From: Pseudoips prasinana
Lineage: Eukaryota; Arthropoda; Insecta; Lepidoptera; Nolidae
Reading direction: 5' to 3'
NCBI GenBank assembly: GCA_951640165.1
Contig: OX621251.1
Span: 26,684,893-26,748,892 of the forward strand
Length of the DNA stretch: 64,000 nucleotides
Shown here: positions 21,614-32,040 of the stretch, piece after piece
Layout of the letters: each line of letters starts with the position of its first letter
How positions within the stretch are numbered: the first letter of the stretch is position 1
The notes under the pieces: model-generated
Told to the model about the DNA's origin: nothing
What the model saw: only the letters and a program-made list of their open reading frames with translations
Databases searched by the model: none
Made by a program: the position numbers and the translations under genes

Positions 21614-21984
21614 TTGTCGTTGATAAAAGTCTACAATTTGTAAATTGAAACAAAAAAGTGGTTTTTATGACTTATAGTATTATTATAATATAGTGTTAAT
21701 CATTTTACATTTCTAATCATGCGTGCATTTAAGATAAAAATATGCAACGTCGCATCGGCCCGCGCATCGACTTTGAGGTCGTTTTATCCTCTCAAGATAT
21801 AATAGAAAATAAAACGCTGCTTCATTTAAACTTGCATATAAATTGGGTACCTAAATAAATTAATAATTGGGTGGTAGTCGAGAAAAGACATTAATATTTG
21901 AGTCAAATTTAGTGAATTTGACAGTAAATGAGCGGTCATTTAAGATTTATGACAATTGTGACTTATTCAGTCATTTTACATCTC

Positions 21985-22245
21985 TAATCCTGGAACATTG
22001 TTCACTACGGCCATTTGATCCCAAACTAAGCTAAGCTAAAGCTATGGAAACCCGAAAACTGACCTATTACAAATACTTCTTTTCTCTTGTAAATACATAC
22101 TTGTATAGATAATTACACCCAGACTCAGGACAAACACACATGTTCATGCACACAAATATCCGTCCTGGGTGGGAATCGAACCTACCACCTGCGGCGTGAA
22201 AAGCAAGCATTTGCCAACGACGCCAACCGGCCCGTCAAGTATACC
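21985..22245 (-). repeat. SINE family B
   Basis: Reverse copy with 3' end (cctggaacattgttcac), body (attacacccagactcaggac) and head (gtcctgggtgggaatcgaac). Confidence 0.7.
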
Positions 22246-22368
22246 AGTTACCCGGTCGAAAGCGAAAAACGTCTTACGGAATTAGAAAGGCTCACCATCC
22301 AAATTGATGGACCAAATCGTTACAAATCAAAAGAAATAAAACTTGGGAGGTGTCAAGGGACTCCCGGA

Positions 22369-22628
22369 TGGAACGAAGTTATTTCTTATTATTTATTATG
22401 TACAAAAAACCTGTATACACTCAACAAAAATAATCGTCGCGACACCACACTGTTCAATGCGAAATAGAAATGAAAATATCTGGCTTGTTTTCTATAAGAG
22501 AGAGAGAGACAGACAGACAGAGAAACATGCGCACGCCGCACAGCTGCAAAAAGTGTCGTGACAACTTTTCGTAAGAATTTTTTCCGTCTAGCCCCCTTTC
22601 ACAACGCGCGATAAGGAACTTCGTTCCA
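22369..22628 (-). mobile_element. MITE with TGGAACGAAGTT terminal inverted repeats, second copy
   Basis: Ends 22369-22380 and 22617-22628 are perfect inverted repeats. The interior is the reverse complement of 9817-10074, with an expanded GAGA/GACA tract. The outer phrase ggtgtcaagggactcccgga matches the other copy's outer flank too. Confidence 0.7.
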
Positions 22629-23630
22629 AAAATCTGTTATTTTTGTAAAAACATCGATCTCAACTTTTAATCCCTTGATGTTTCTCAATTAAAGAAGATA
22701 ATTATTTTTAGTAATCCGTATACCACCAAATCAGACCTAACAGCATATCTAACTTGAATTATGAAGGCATTTTGATGATTTCTAAAAACGGCTATAAATT
22801 TCTGTCAGGTAAGCATAGATTAGTTAGATCCCCACCCAGAACAAATCTTTGTGTGAGGAACACGCTTATTTGTTCCGTGTCTGCTTTTAATATATTGAAA
22901 ATATGTCTATTTTCGCGGTGAAATCGTTCGCAGTACAGTTTTTCGAATTAATAAAACATCGCAGTAACAAGACGTCGATTAAAGGTGTCGCAGCTTTTTT
23001 TTTATGTGAAACATCTATAGCCGCACGTAAAACAGATTTCTGGCGTGGCGACGCATGCCGTGACGCATGCGCAATCGACTTTTTATTTTATCATTATGAC
23101 ATATTTAGTTCCTATCACAATATGTTCTTTTCTGCATATTACTTTCACAAAATAATGTCGATGTTTCACATCTGCCAGGCGTTCTGTGACGGCTCACATT
23201 TTTTTTAGTTTTAAAATGATTTTATAAACCAAGGATGTGTTCAGTAATATTTTAACCGTAGACAGAATAATTTAATAATCATAATAATGTTTATTGTTCA
23301 AAAAAAACTTAAGAGTAAGTTACAAAATATTTTAACAGGCTAATTTAGGTTAGATTAAATGGTATAGTAATCTGTAGCGGAAATAGGCAGAGCCTGTATT
23401 TTGGCTATCAGCGCCCAACCCCTCGAGTATTGAACATTTATTTTAGCCATTTACATAATTTCATACTATATGTTGTATTCTGAGTATAATCAAATTCATA
23501 ATTTGTAATGTATTTACTTACAATGCAAAATGCAGTATAGAGATGTCGTTGAAAGGTTTTCGAAGAAACAAAATTCGATGAAACGGTTTTCGCACTGACG
23601 TAGGTTTTCCATCATTTGGCATGAGCTACG
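22629..23630. other. Gene-free stretch
   Basis: A 101-codon open frame at 22903-23208 has no recognisable domain and no splice or promoter context. The remainder is A+T-rich. Confidence 0.4.
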
Positions 23631-23639
23631 AAAACTATT

Positions 23640-23825
23640 TAGTATACAATCTTCTTAGCGAGTCGATGGCAATCTCAATTGTGTCCGCCCAGAACTTGGC
23701 CACGAGAATCGCATTATGAGTAGCCTCCATCAGTTCTTTAAGCGTGCAGTTGTAAGGGCACGCGCTACATGATAACAGATGTCCCATTGTCTGTGGGACT
23801 ACACCACATTTGCATGAGTATACAA
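23640..23825 (-). pseudogene. Non-LTR retrotransposon ORF2 C-terminal fragment
   Basis: The minus-strand reading encodes YSCKCGVVPQTMGHLLSC followed by ELMEATHNAILVAKFWAD. The CxCG...QTMxHLLxC zinc-finger-like tail followed by a helix is the usual end of many insect LINE ORF2 proteins. RT motifs are absent, and it is flanked by A+T-rich DNA (23826-24362) with no further features. Confidence 0.5.
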
Positions 23826-24362
23826 TAAAAGTAATACATGCTTACATTACCCACGCAAAATCCATGAGGTTATGTGACTATGAGACAAACCCACTATTTG
23901 TTCAAGGCGGATCGTTAGTACAATATAAACCGTAATAAAACCACAAATAGCAACATCGTGTAACAATAAGCCTGTATTGTTCTATGTGTAACATACACTT
24001 TACCACATCATCCATACGGAAACCATAATTTATTGCTGAATCTTAAACACACGTACAACTTGGTAGCGTGTGAACTAACATCGATTTTCTTTGCACAATC
24101 TTGCCTGAATTCCTAGTCTTTGAGAATAATTAGACATTGATTCAATTGTGTAATACAAAAGTGATATAAATCATATCTGTATAAGCTTACGTGATAAATA
24201 CAATTACGACTTAATTAACTTATTTTGTTTCATAAGTGCAAACATTACTTGTTAAATTTCATTTCTCGTCGTTTATAATACTTATTAATTAAATAATAAG
24301 TTTTTCATACAGTTATTTTTGGTATGTACTTTATTTTATCTTTTCTTATTTAGGTACACATT

Positions 24363-25682
24363 CAGTCAAAAAAGTATCGGGAATGGATGATTTGTTTATG
24401 GTTCCAAATTCAAATTATTGTTTTTTTTTGTTGTTGTTAGATTGGCACAACTGTTTTCCATTTTGGCGCGGAGTTTGAGTTGCATATGTTATTTATATTA
24501 AATACAGTGCTGGTTTTAGTAATATCATATATAGTGTGTATTGCGAATTTCATAATGGACAAAAATATCCAACAAAGAATTTGTCTTAAATTTTGCATCG
24601 CTAATGGAATTTCGTGTTCGGAGTCACTGAAAATGTTACAGAAGGCTTACGGTGAATCGACTTTATCAAAAACTCGTGCTTATGAGTGGTTCAAAGCGTT
24701 CAAAAGCGGTCGAGATGTGATGTAAGATTTGCCTCACTCTGGTAGGCCATCAACGTCTGCAACTGAAGTTAACATCGCAAAAGTGAAGGAAATAGTGACT
24801 GAAAATCCTCATTCAACTCTGAGAGAGATAGCCGCCGAACTTTCTGTATCTCACGAGTCGATTCGTACCATTTTAACTAATAATTTGGGTATGAAACATG
24901 TTATCACTCGGCTAGTCCCAAAAGATCTGAATTTTCTCCAAAAACTCAATCGCATGAAAGGCGCTGAGGACATGGTAGAACGAGTCAATTCCAACCCAAC
25001 ATTCATGAAACGCATTGTTACTGGTGACGAGACGTGGGTTTACGAGTTTGACATGCAAACTAGTCAACAAACTCGCCTTACGACTGAACCGAAACCGAAA
25101 AATCCACGCCAAAGTCGATCAAAAGTCAAAGTTATGTTGACTGTTTTCTTTGACTATCGCGGTGTTGTGCACTCCGAATTCTTACCGGAAGGTTGAACGG
25201 TAAATAAAGAATATTATTTGAGCGTTATGCGGCGTTTAAGAGAGCAAATTCGACGAAAAGGGCCTGATTGAAAGAAAATTCTTGGATTTTGCATCACGAT
25301 AATGCGCCTTCGCACAAGGTCAAAAATTCGTTCACAATCCATCATTGTGAACGAATTTTTGACCTTACACTCAACAAATACCATCCAGCAACCACCATAT
25401 TCACCAGATATGGCTCTAGCTGACTTCTTTCTTTTTCCTAAACTCAAATTACCACATCGTGGTACCCGTTTTCAATCGGTAGGAGACATAAAGGAGAATT
25501 CGCGGCGAGAACTGAACTCAATTCCGAAAGCAGCGTTTAAAAAATGTTTTGATGAATAGATTATTCGTTGGTGTAAGTGTATCGTTTCTGAAGGAGCATA
25601 CTTTGCAGGTGATAAAATAAATTTGGATGAATAACAAACATTTTGTATATTATTGATCTTTCTCCGGTACTTTCTTGACAGA
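24363..25682 (+). pseudogene. Decayed mariner element with transposase pseudogene
   Basis: Translation from the ATG at 24555 gives mariner-type DNA-binding sequence (KSGRDVM...LPHSGRPSTSATEVN), then an HTH, RLVPKDL (the WVPHEL-position motif), and VTGDETWVYEFD with the first catalytic aspartate. PPYSPDMALADFF with the last aspartate follows near 25400. Stops occur at 24723-24725 and 25194-25196, and a further TGA lies near 25268. The region around the second catalytic aspartate is scrambled by an inverted duplication (25316-25366). Degenerate terminal inverted repeats (cagtcaaaaaagtatcgg and its diverged complement near 25665) mark the ends. The element is inactive. Confidence 0.8.
25316..25366. 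repeat. Perfect 23-bp inverted repeat inside the mariner pseudogene
   Basis: Arms 25316-25338 and 25344-25366 are exact reverse complements around ccatc. One arm corresponds to the normal coding strand reading VNEFLT; the other is an inverted copy replacing the adjacent sequence. It explains the loss of the catalytic-D region there. Confidence 0.85.
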
Positions 25683-25782
25683 GTAGTATTTTGCGCCAAC
25701 ACGTAATCAAAAATAATATTAATTTGTACACTGTTTGTGTGATTGCACTGTCGTAATTTATGGTTATGGACTATAAAAAAAT

Positions 25783-26365
25783 CGGCCAAGTGCGAGTCGG
25801 ACTCGCCCAAGAAGGGTTCCGTAGCAGCAAGTATTTCAGTTAATTAAATGAAAGGTAAATTGCGGTTTACGAATTATGACGTATTAATAAAAACTACTAA
25901 CTAGATCTCGTACAAACCAATTTTCGTTGTTAGTTTGCATGGTAATGTATATCATATATATTTTTTAGTTTTATCATTCTCTTATTTTAGAAGTTACAGG
26001 GAGGACACTCATTTACTACCTTGGAAGTTCCTCTTGCGGAAACTATTCAGTTTAGAAAAAAATGATATTAGTAACCTCAATATCATTTTTGAAGACCTAT
26101 CCATAGATACTCCACATGTATGGGTACGATGAAAAAAATATATTGAGTTTCAGTTCTATGTATCGGGAACCCCCAAAATTATTGTTCTTTTTCTATTTTT
26201 GTGTGAAAATCTTAATGCGGTTTACAGAATACATCTACTTACCAAGTTTCAATAGTACAGCTCTTATAGTTTCGGAAAAAGTGTCTGTGACATACGGACG
26301 GACAGACAGACATGACAAATCTATAAGGGTTCTGTTTTTTGGCATTTGGCTACGGAACCCTAAAA
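25783..26365 (+). repeat. Repeat F, full-length
   Basis: Starts tcggccaagtgcgagtcgga and ends ggctacggaaccctaaaa, like 6341-6932. It contains acggacggacagacagacat. Confidence 0.75.
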
Positions 26366-26519
26366 CCATCTTTGATTATTTGAAAAAGTTATCATTGAAT
26401 TAAGATCGCATTTTTCATCGTACCTTGTATCTCAAATGTATGTGTGCAATTAAGAATGAGAATAAGAAATTGTTCAACAAATTCAATACCTAGTAATTAT
26501 TTCTTAATTAATAGATATC

Positions 26520-26620
26520 CACAATTGCCGGTCTTGCGCTATTCCAGATCTTTGGGGGAGGCTTTTGTCCAGCAGTGGACGTCTTTCGGCTGATATGATG
26601 ATGATGATGATGATAATAGA
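26520..26620 (+). repeat. LINE 3' end with (ATG)n tail
   Basis: The phrase gggggaggcttttgtccagc, agtggacgtctttcggctg, then a GATGAT run is the usual 3' end of a common lepidopteran non-LTR element. No coding sequence is attached. A shorter GATGAT run lies at 11097-11123. Confidence 0.5.
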
Positions 26621-26631
26621 TATCAGTACAA

Positions 26632-26747
26632 TTTGCTACCTCGACTCCCTCCGATCTTTTGTAGCAAAGCTCTTTGACTTTGTTACAGTTTACGGAACAA
26701 AACACTTCAAAAAACTTCCAGATTGTTTGAACAGTGAATGTTGTATA
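26632..26747 (+). repeat. Repeat J, left part (split by E1)
   Basis: tttgctacctcgactccctc, gtagcaaagctctttgactt and ttgtttgaacagtgaatgtt match 12190-12315. It is interrupted at about 26747 and resumes at about 27169 with gtatctgttccggttgcata. Confidence 0.55.
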
Positions 26748-27168
26748 AAATAAAAATAAAATAAACAAGGTTTTTATTCACGTAGACTTTAAAAAAGCGC
26801 TTGTAAATAGTCAGAACATATTCGTAGTAATATATAATTAATTTATGATTATTTCTAGGTACATATAGTTATTTAGGTACACGGATTGTAGGAAATAATT
26901 TACAATAAGATTTATTTTATAACAGTAACGATATTTAACTAACTTAAATTAAGTTATTGTCGAGGATCATGTGTAGGTTTAATTATCAAAATTTTTAATT
27001 TTAGCTATACTTTTACTACATATTGTCGAATGGTTCTGTCTATATTAAGGTACGAATTAAATGTTATTATTATGGCGGACCTTGTGTTAATAACGACGGT
27101 CGCGCTTTAATGTTACCACTCAGCGGGTGTCTCTACTACCGGTTTCAACACGGCCCAGTTGAGAGTAT
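26748..27168 (-). repeat. Repeat E1 copy inserted in repeat J
   Basis: A reversed A/T tail, then caaggtttttattcacgtag through to ctactaccggtttcaacacg and gcccagttgag. It corresponds to 7381-7810. Confidence 0.7.
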
Positions 27169-27182
27169 CTGTTCCGGTTGCA

Positions 27183-27722
27183 TAATATGGTGTCCTAAGT
27201 AAATACTTCTACACAGGATGAGGACGTACTTTCATACTTACTGTTTTATGTTCTTGAGTTATAAAGAAGTCTGTAATAAAATTTAAATATATTGTCTTTC
27301 CATCTATACAGCCTGACCGAGGAGTTGACGTTCAAACGCAAAATTCAGATACTTTATGATGAGGAGTATCTGAATTACCCCCATTTATGTTCTACGATTT
27401 TGCGTAGTTTTCGAGATATCGTAAATTTCACCTAACATCAGTTTTCGTTTTTTTTCTCGTTCTGTTGAACATTTTTTATTTATTTATTTATTTCACAAAA
27501 AATAGTTTAAATTGAGTTTTTTTGGGATAACTAATTAGCATAGAACCTAACAATCTAAAAAGTTCGGTTTATCTAATCATTGCAGAACGGACTTAGAATT
27601 AAATCGAAGGTTCAAAATTAGGGTTTGAGCTCAAGACTCATAAATTTTCAAAGTATCAAAAATATTAAAATGGGGAACATACATGGGGGTGATACGTATA
27701 CTCCTCATCATAAAGTATCTAA
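27183..27722 (+). repeat. Inverted-duplication segment A (left), including a long-TIR MITE
   Basis: Matches 60820-61372 in reverse. It includes a MITE-like unit starting ctatacagcctgaccgagga at about 27303 whose other end is the complement. The homology also covers the sequence before the MITE (27183-27302), so flanking DNA was duplicated too. Confidence 0.65.
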
Positions 27723-29104
27723 ATGTGAATGGCAAAAATCGTACCGCATACTTCTTTTGGTGTTCAGCTACATAATTTGTACCACTTATTAAGACAACTA
27801 AGGCATTTATTTCCATGTATGTATAATATTTTTAGAACTTGGATTAATAAATAAAATCAAAACTAATATTTCAATTATTTTCAATAAATAAATTTAATAA
27901 AATGGTAAACTAAACGCAGTTACGTTTTCAGAAATTACCATGTGTAAAATAATATAAATATCGAAATTATAATTAATTATTTTTAAATGGGAACAACATC
28001 GCATATAAATCATATAATTTTATACTTATTTATTATACCTATGAAAGCACAGTAGTTGCATTAAATCGTAATAATTAATGATTTAGAATAGGAACGATTT
28101 TCGTCGTTAATATTTTTTTGTTCATGGCAATTATTTATTGACAGGCAAAGACAATCTGTCAGGTATTTATTGCTGTTGTTTTGATACATGTCATCAATTT
28201 AGCAAATTATCTTGCAATTTTTACGTTGAGTTATCCTCCGTACTACAATATATATATATATATATATCTGTTGACAGTGGATTCACGAAAGGACTCTTTA
28301 TCATTTAATTAAAATGACGACTTTGCAATGTGTTAATTGCTACATTCGCTTGCCCCGACTAAGAAGACATGCTTTATCCGATGAGAGTGAGTGAAGTTCT
28401 CAATAAAGCCAATGTTGCTTTGTGCTATGTGATAATTATTGTTTGGTACTTATACGAAGATGTTCTTAGATGAAGTAATACTAAGGATGAATTAATAATA
28501 ATACTAATAAAATAAATGTAGTTACAAAAAACAAAGAACCTATTGTTTTATTTACCTCCACTCAAAACCTCGTATAAAACCCCTCGCAACCTCATACAAA
28601 TGTACACTGGGGTATGAACTTTGTAATTAATGGAAATAAAGAACTTTTCATTATTTCAACAAATAATAGTTTTTGCATATTCCTAACCTAACTTGCGACC
28701 CGGTTAGGGTTTTCGGGGCAGGTTCGGAATAAATCCATGTAAAGACTACAAAAAGAGCGACAACATATTTTACTTTATCACCATAAAAATGTTTATGTAA
28801 ATATAATATGTAACAATCTTCATTAGTACACACACTTTGATATTTACAGTATCTTTATTACTTAGGCAGTAAGAGTGATTTTCGAACTGCAATGTATCCA
28901 CGGTCATAGGGTTGACCCACAGATTACCAAACGTAACCTTAAAATAAAACTGGCTATAACTTTTATATCCCAAGTTCTAAAAATCTAAGAAATTAAAAAT
29001 GCCTTTACTTTCACATTACCTACCAATTAAAACATAAAATATCCCGAAACACGAAATTTTACTAGCGGTACAAAAATCCCATACAGACCTGCCGTTTACC
29101 TTTT
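27723..29104. other. About 1.4-kb insertion of unknown nature, absent from the right arm
   Basis: In the right-hand copy (60820-60850) the sequences before 27722 and after 29105 are adjacent, so this stretch is an insertion here or a deletion there. It is A+T-rich, with a (TA)n run at 28248-28267 and a short open frame from about 28314 (MTTLQCVNCYIRLPRLRRHA). No domain is recognisable. Confidence 0.4.
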
Positions 29105-29351
29105 GGGTTTGAACGTCAAACCCTTGGCCACCCTACCACAAAGAAAATGTTTGTCTGTATGTCTTTTATAGAATCGGAAACTATGCTTTTGATCATGTGA
29201 TGGTCTTCAGCAAAGTGTTGTGCATGAGCCCACAAAGGTTTCTGAGTTGGTATGACCAATCTTCGACAGATGACGCCACTATCATTCCAATGAATTTCAT
29301 ATATTGCCGTAGCCACGCACGCAGGGTTCAGCTAGTTTAAAATATAAACAA
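29105..29351 (+). repeat. Inverted-duplication segment B (left)
   Basis: From tttgaacgtcaaacccttgg to tagtttaaaatataaacaa; matches 60590-60830 in reverse with a few differences. Confidence 0.65.
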
Positions 29352-29559
29352 CTAGCGGCCCGGTACGTGCTTCGCTACGTTTAAGGCATAGTAATAAAAA
29401 AAAATATTATTAAGTTCATTTATTCAAACAAAAAAATATTTTAAATTGCTAAAAGATGTTGATTTTACTCTTTTTCAAGACTTTTTATAAATTTTCTCTA
29501 CGTTCAAACCTTCCCTGGACTTCCACGAATAATTCAAGACCAAAATTAGCCAAATCGGT
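29352..29559 (+). repeat. Repeat G, left part (split by the BEL array)
   Basis: Starts ctagcggcccggtacgtgct and ends ttagccaaatcggt. It resumes after the array at 57131 with cgttgttgagttataacatt. The intact copies at 5592-5840 and 10556-10830 give the uninterrupted phrase. Confidence 0.75.
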
Positions 29560-29564
29560 AAAGG

Positions 29565-29909
29565 TGTTCGGACATTGACCGAACAGCTCAGCACTTTTAG
29601 GTTATTCATTATATAAATTCACTAATGTTAGCAAATAAAGTTAGTTCGTAAGTAACTCGCGATCGATACACTATCAAAGCAATCGGAAACCGCTCCGATT
29701 GCCGCGTAAAGATCAAATCATCAAATCAAATCATTTTAGCTCTTAATATATCATTTTATAAATCTTAGAAATAACCAACTAATTAATTATAGTTTATATA
29801 CTTTTAATATATCATTTAAAACCTTATATTTAGTATCATTATCTAATCAACCAAAATACTTAAAAGTGCAGGTCAGTGCTAACTACGGGAGCAGGCCTAA
29901 ACTTTTATA
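29565..29909 (+). repeat. BEL LTR 1
   Basis: 345 bp, beginning tgttcggacattgaccgaac and ending gcctaaacttttata. By eye it is identical to the two other LTRs. It begins TG but ends TA instead of the usual CA. An AATAAA sits near 29632. Confidence 0.9.
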
Positions 29910-29927
29910 TGGTCCTTCGAGCCGGAT
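29910..29927 (+). promoter_or_regulatory. Primer binding site, tRNA-Tyr type (unit 1)
   Basis: TGGTCCTTCGAGCCGGAT directly follows the LTR. Its complement is CCGGCTCGAAGGACCA preceded by the end of the T arm, which is the 3' end of animal tRNA-Tyr including CCA. It would prime minus-strand DNA synthesis. The phrase ggtccttcgag is repeated at about 29935. Confidence 0.75.
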
Positions 29928-30234
29928 TTTATAAGGTCCTTCGAGTATACTATCAGTTCGCGAAGTGCAGTGCAAGTGTTTCGTTTACCGAGTTTTAGTG
30001 TTCAGTGCTTTACGCAAAATTAGGGCTTTGGTTTTCGAGATACTTAGCATGGTATTACGTGCGCCGTTGGTTCGTAATCAGTGAAGTGTGGACAAGCACA
30101 TTAGACAAGGAAATCGCTGCTGGGCTGCTGAGAAGCTGTGATAGAGGAGCTGTATCGTAAGGAGAATATAAGGTCAGACCAAACCATTTACTTACATTTT
30201 TTTATCATATCGTATCATATAAACAACGAGCAAG

Positions 30235-31727
30235 AAGGAGAGTATTGTAGTTGGCCAAACTGAAATCTATGACGTTCTGGTTCAACTCTTAACCAATTTT
30301 AAGAAGGATGGTGCTGGGCGGAAAACAGTTGACTATTGTAAGAGAAAGTTGGAGATATTGGAAGCTTATTGGAGAGAGTATCAACAGAATCATAAACAAT
30401 GCTGTGAACTTGCTGAGTTTGACCATGTCTATTTTACTAAAAGATGTTATGATAAGGCGGAAGAAGTGTATATCGCGATCAAGGAGTTAATCAACAGGAC
30501 TTTGAGTCAGTTGTTGTCGAAGCAACAAGAGTTAAAGCAACTTCCTATAGAGGTAGGAGTATCAAATCAAGGAGAACAAGCAGGACATTCTACTCAAATT
30601 GGAAAATTTAATCCAAATGAAGGGTCGTCTCATTCCGAACCTGACCAGCAGCAGGACGCCAACTTAAAACACGACACCATTAAACGGGATGAGATGATAA
30701 AGAAACAAAACATAAACTTTAAGGCGTTTTTGAGGACGGTAACCAACATTGAAATTGACCATTTGAAAAATAACTGGGAATTCGAAGATGCACTGCGGTC
30801 CCTACAAAGTCGCTGGAATATTATTGACATTTTACATTGGGAGATAGAAGCTGAGAACGGTCGTGAAGATGTATGGTACCAAAAGGAATTCACCAGATAT
30901 GAGAAAATGTATAATGATTTAAAGAAAAATATTAGTTCTAATATGTGGTCTGAAGCGCATCGGGATAGGTCGACACCAAAAATGAATATTCCTGAATTTC
31001 ATGGGAATTACCACCAGTGGACGTCTTTTAAAGATTTGTTCACAGAAACTATACATAAAAACCCGTCGTTATCAAAAGCACAGAAAATGCAGTTTTTGAA
31101 AGGTAAAGTAGTAGGTGAGGCTGAGCGACTGATCTATCATCTTCAGATTAGCTCAGAGAATTATGAGGTATGTTGGGAAATACTAAACCATAGATACGAC
31201 AACAAGAGGCTGATATTCACATCGCATATCAATATTTTATTAAATATCCCCACAATGCAACAACAAACCGCAGGAATGATTAAAAAACTTCACGACGTCA
31301 CAAAGGAATGTTTACACGCCATACAAAACTTAGGTATCGATATTACTAACTGGGATCCGCTTTTAGTACATCTATTGTCGCAAAAACTGGACGCCGAGTC
31401 ATTTTCAGAATATATAGAGTCTGTGAAAAAGCCTAGAGAAGTAGCAGTACTTCAAGAATTCCTGGATTTCTTGGAGACCAAGTTTACTGCCTTGGAAGTA
31501 GCTCGGCGTAAACAGGAACCGAACAATCATAAGATGAACCATCCAGCATCGCATCTAAACTATCAATCAAGTCAAAAGAAACATTTTTATCATAGCAATT
31601 ACTATCAGCCACCAAATAAAAGTAATTCAACAAACACGAAAAACATGAAAACTTTCCACGTTTCGCGGTCATTCACTTGTCCATTTTGCAATGCTGACCA
31701 CGGATTGTGGATGTGCGCCCACTTCCC
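30235..31727 (+). pseudogene. gag: BEL gag, unit 1 (start codon lost, interrupted by non-LTR element)
   Basis: Capsid-type protein of the BEL element. At the position of the unit 2 start codon, unit 1 has AAG (30235-30237); the next in-frame ATG is 30349, which would remove 38 residues. The middle carries the DUF1759-type region typical of BEL gag (PEFHGNYHQWTSFKDLF..., then KMQFLKGKVVGEAERLIYHL). The C-terminal part begins a zinc-binding region (CPFCNADHGLWMC) and is then cut by the R1-like insertion at about 31727; the frame afterwards reads non-gag sequence to a stop at 31770. The rest of the zinc region (CISTKRCRKCDAHHNTLLH) lies after the insertion at about 36770. Not functional as it stands. 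Confidence 0.85.
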
Positions 31728-32040
31728 TTCCCGCTACGCTACGGCTCAGTGCGTCGGAGGTTCGCTGTGAAATAATATTATTTTTCTGCTATTTCGTGAT
31801 TGTTTTGTGACCTGTGTTTTGTTTCTAGCTTTAGTGTTAGTGCTAAATACTACAATCTGTAAGTTTTTTTAAGTGTTTTAATAAGTAATATCTGGATTTT
31901 AGTTCAAATTATCGTTCGGTGAGTAAGTTTAACTTTTTTCTTGTGAGGGTACCGCGTCATAGTCACAGTTACTTGTTATCGTGCTAAATTAGTTATCGTG
32001 CTGTTTACATTAAAGCGCTTGCTTATTTCGTGTGAATAAG

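Noticed and set aside
22903..23208. 101-codon open frame
   Set aside because: No recognisable domain, no splice or promoter context, composition like the surrounding non-coding DNA.
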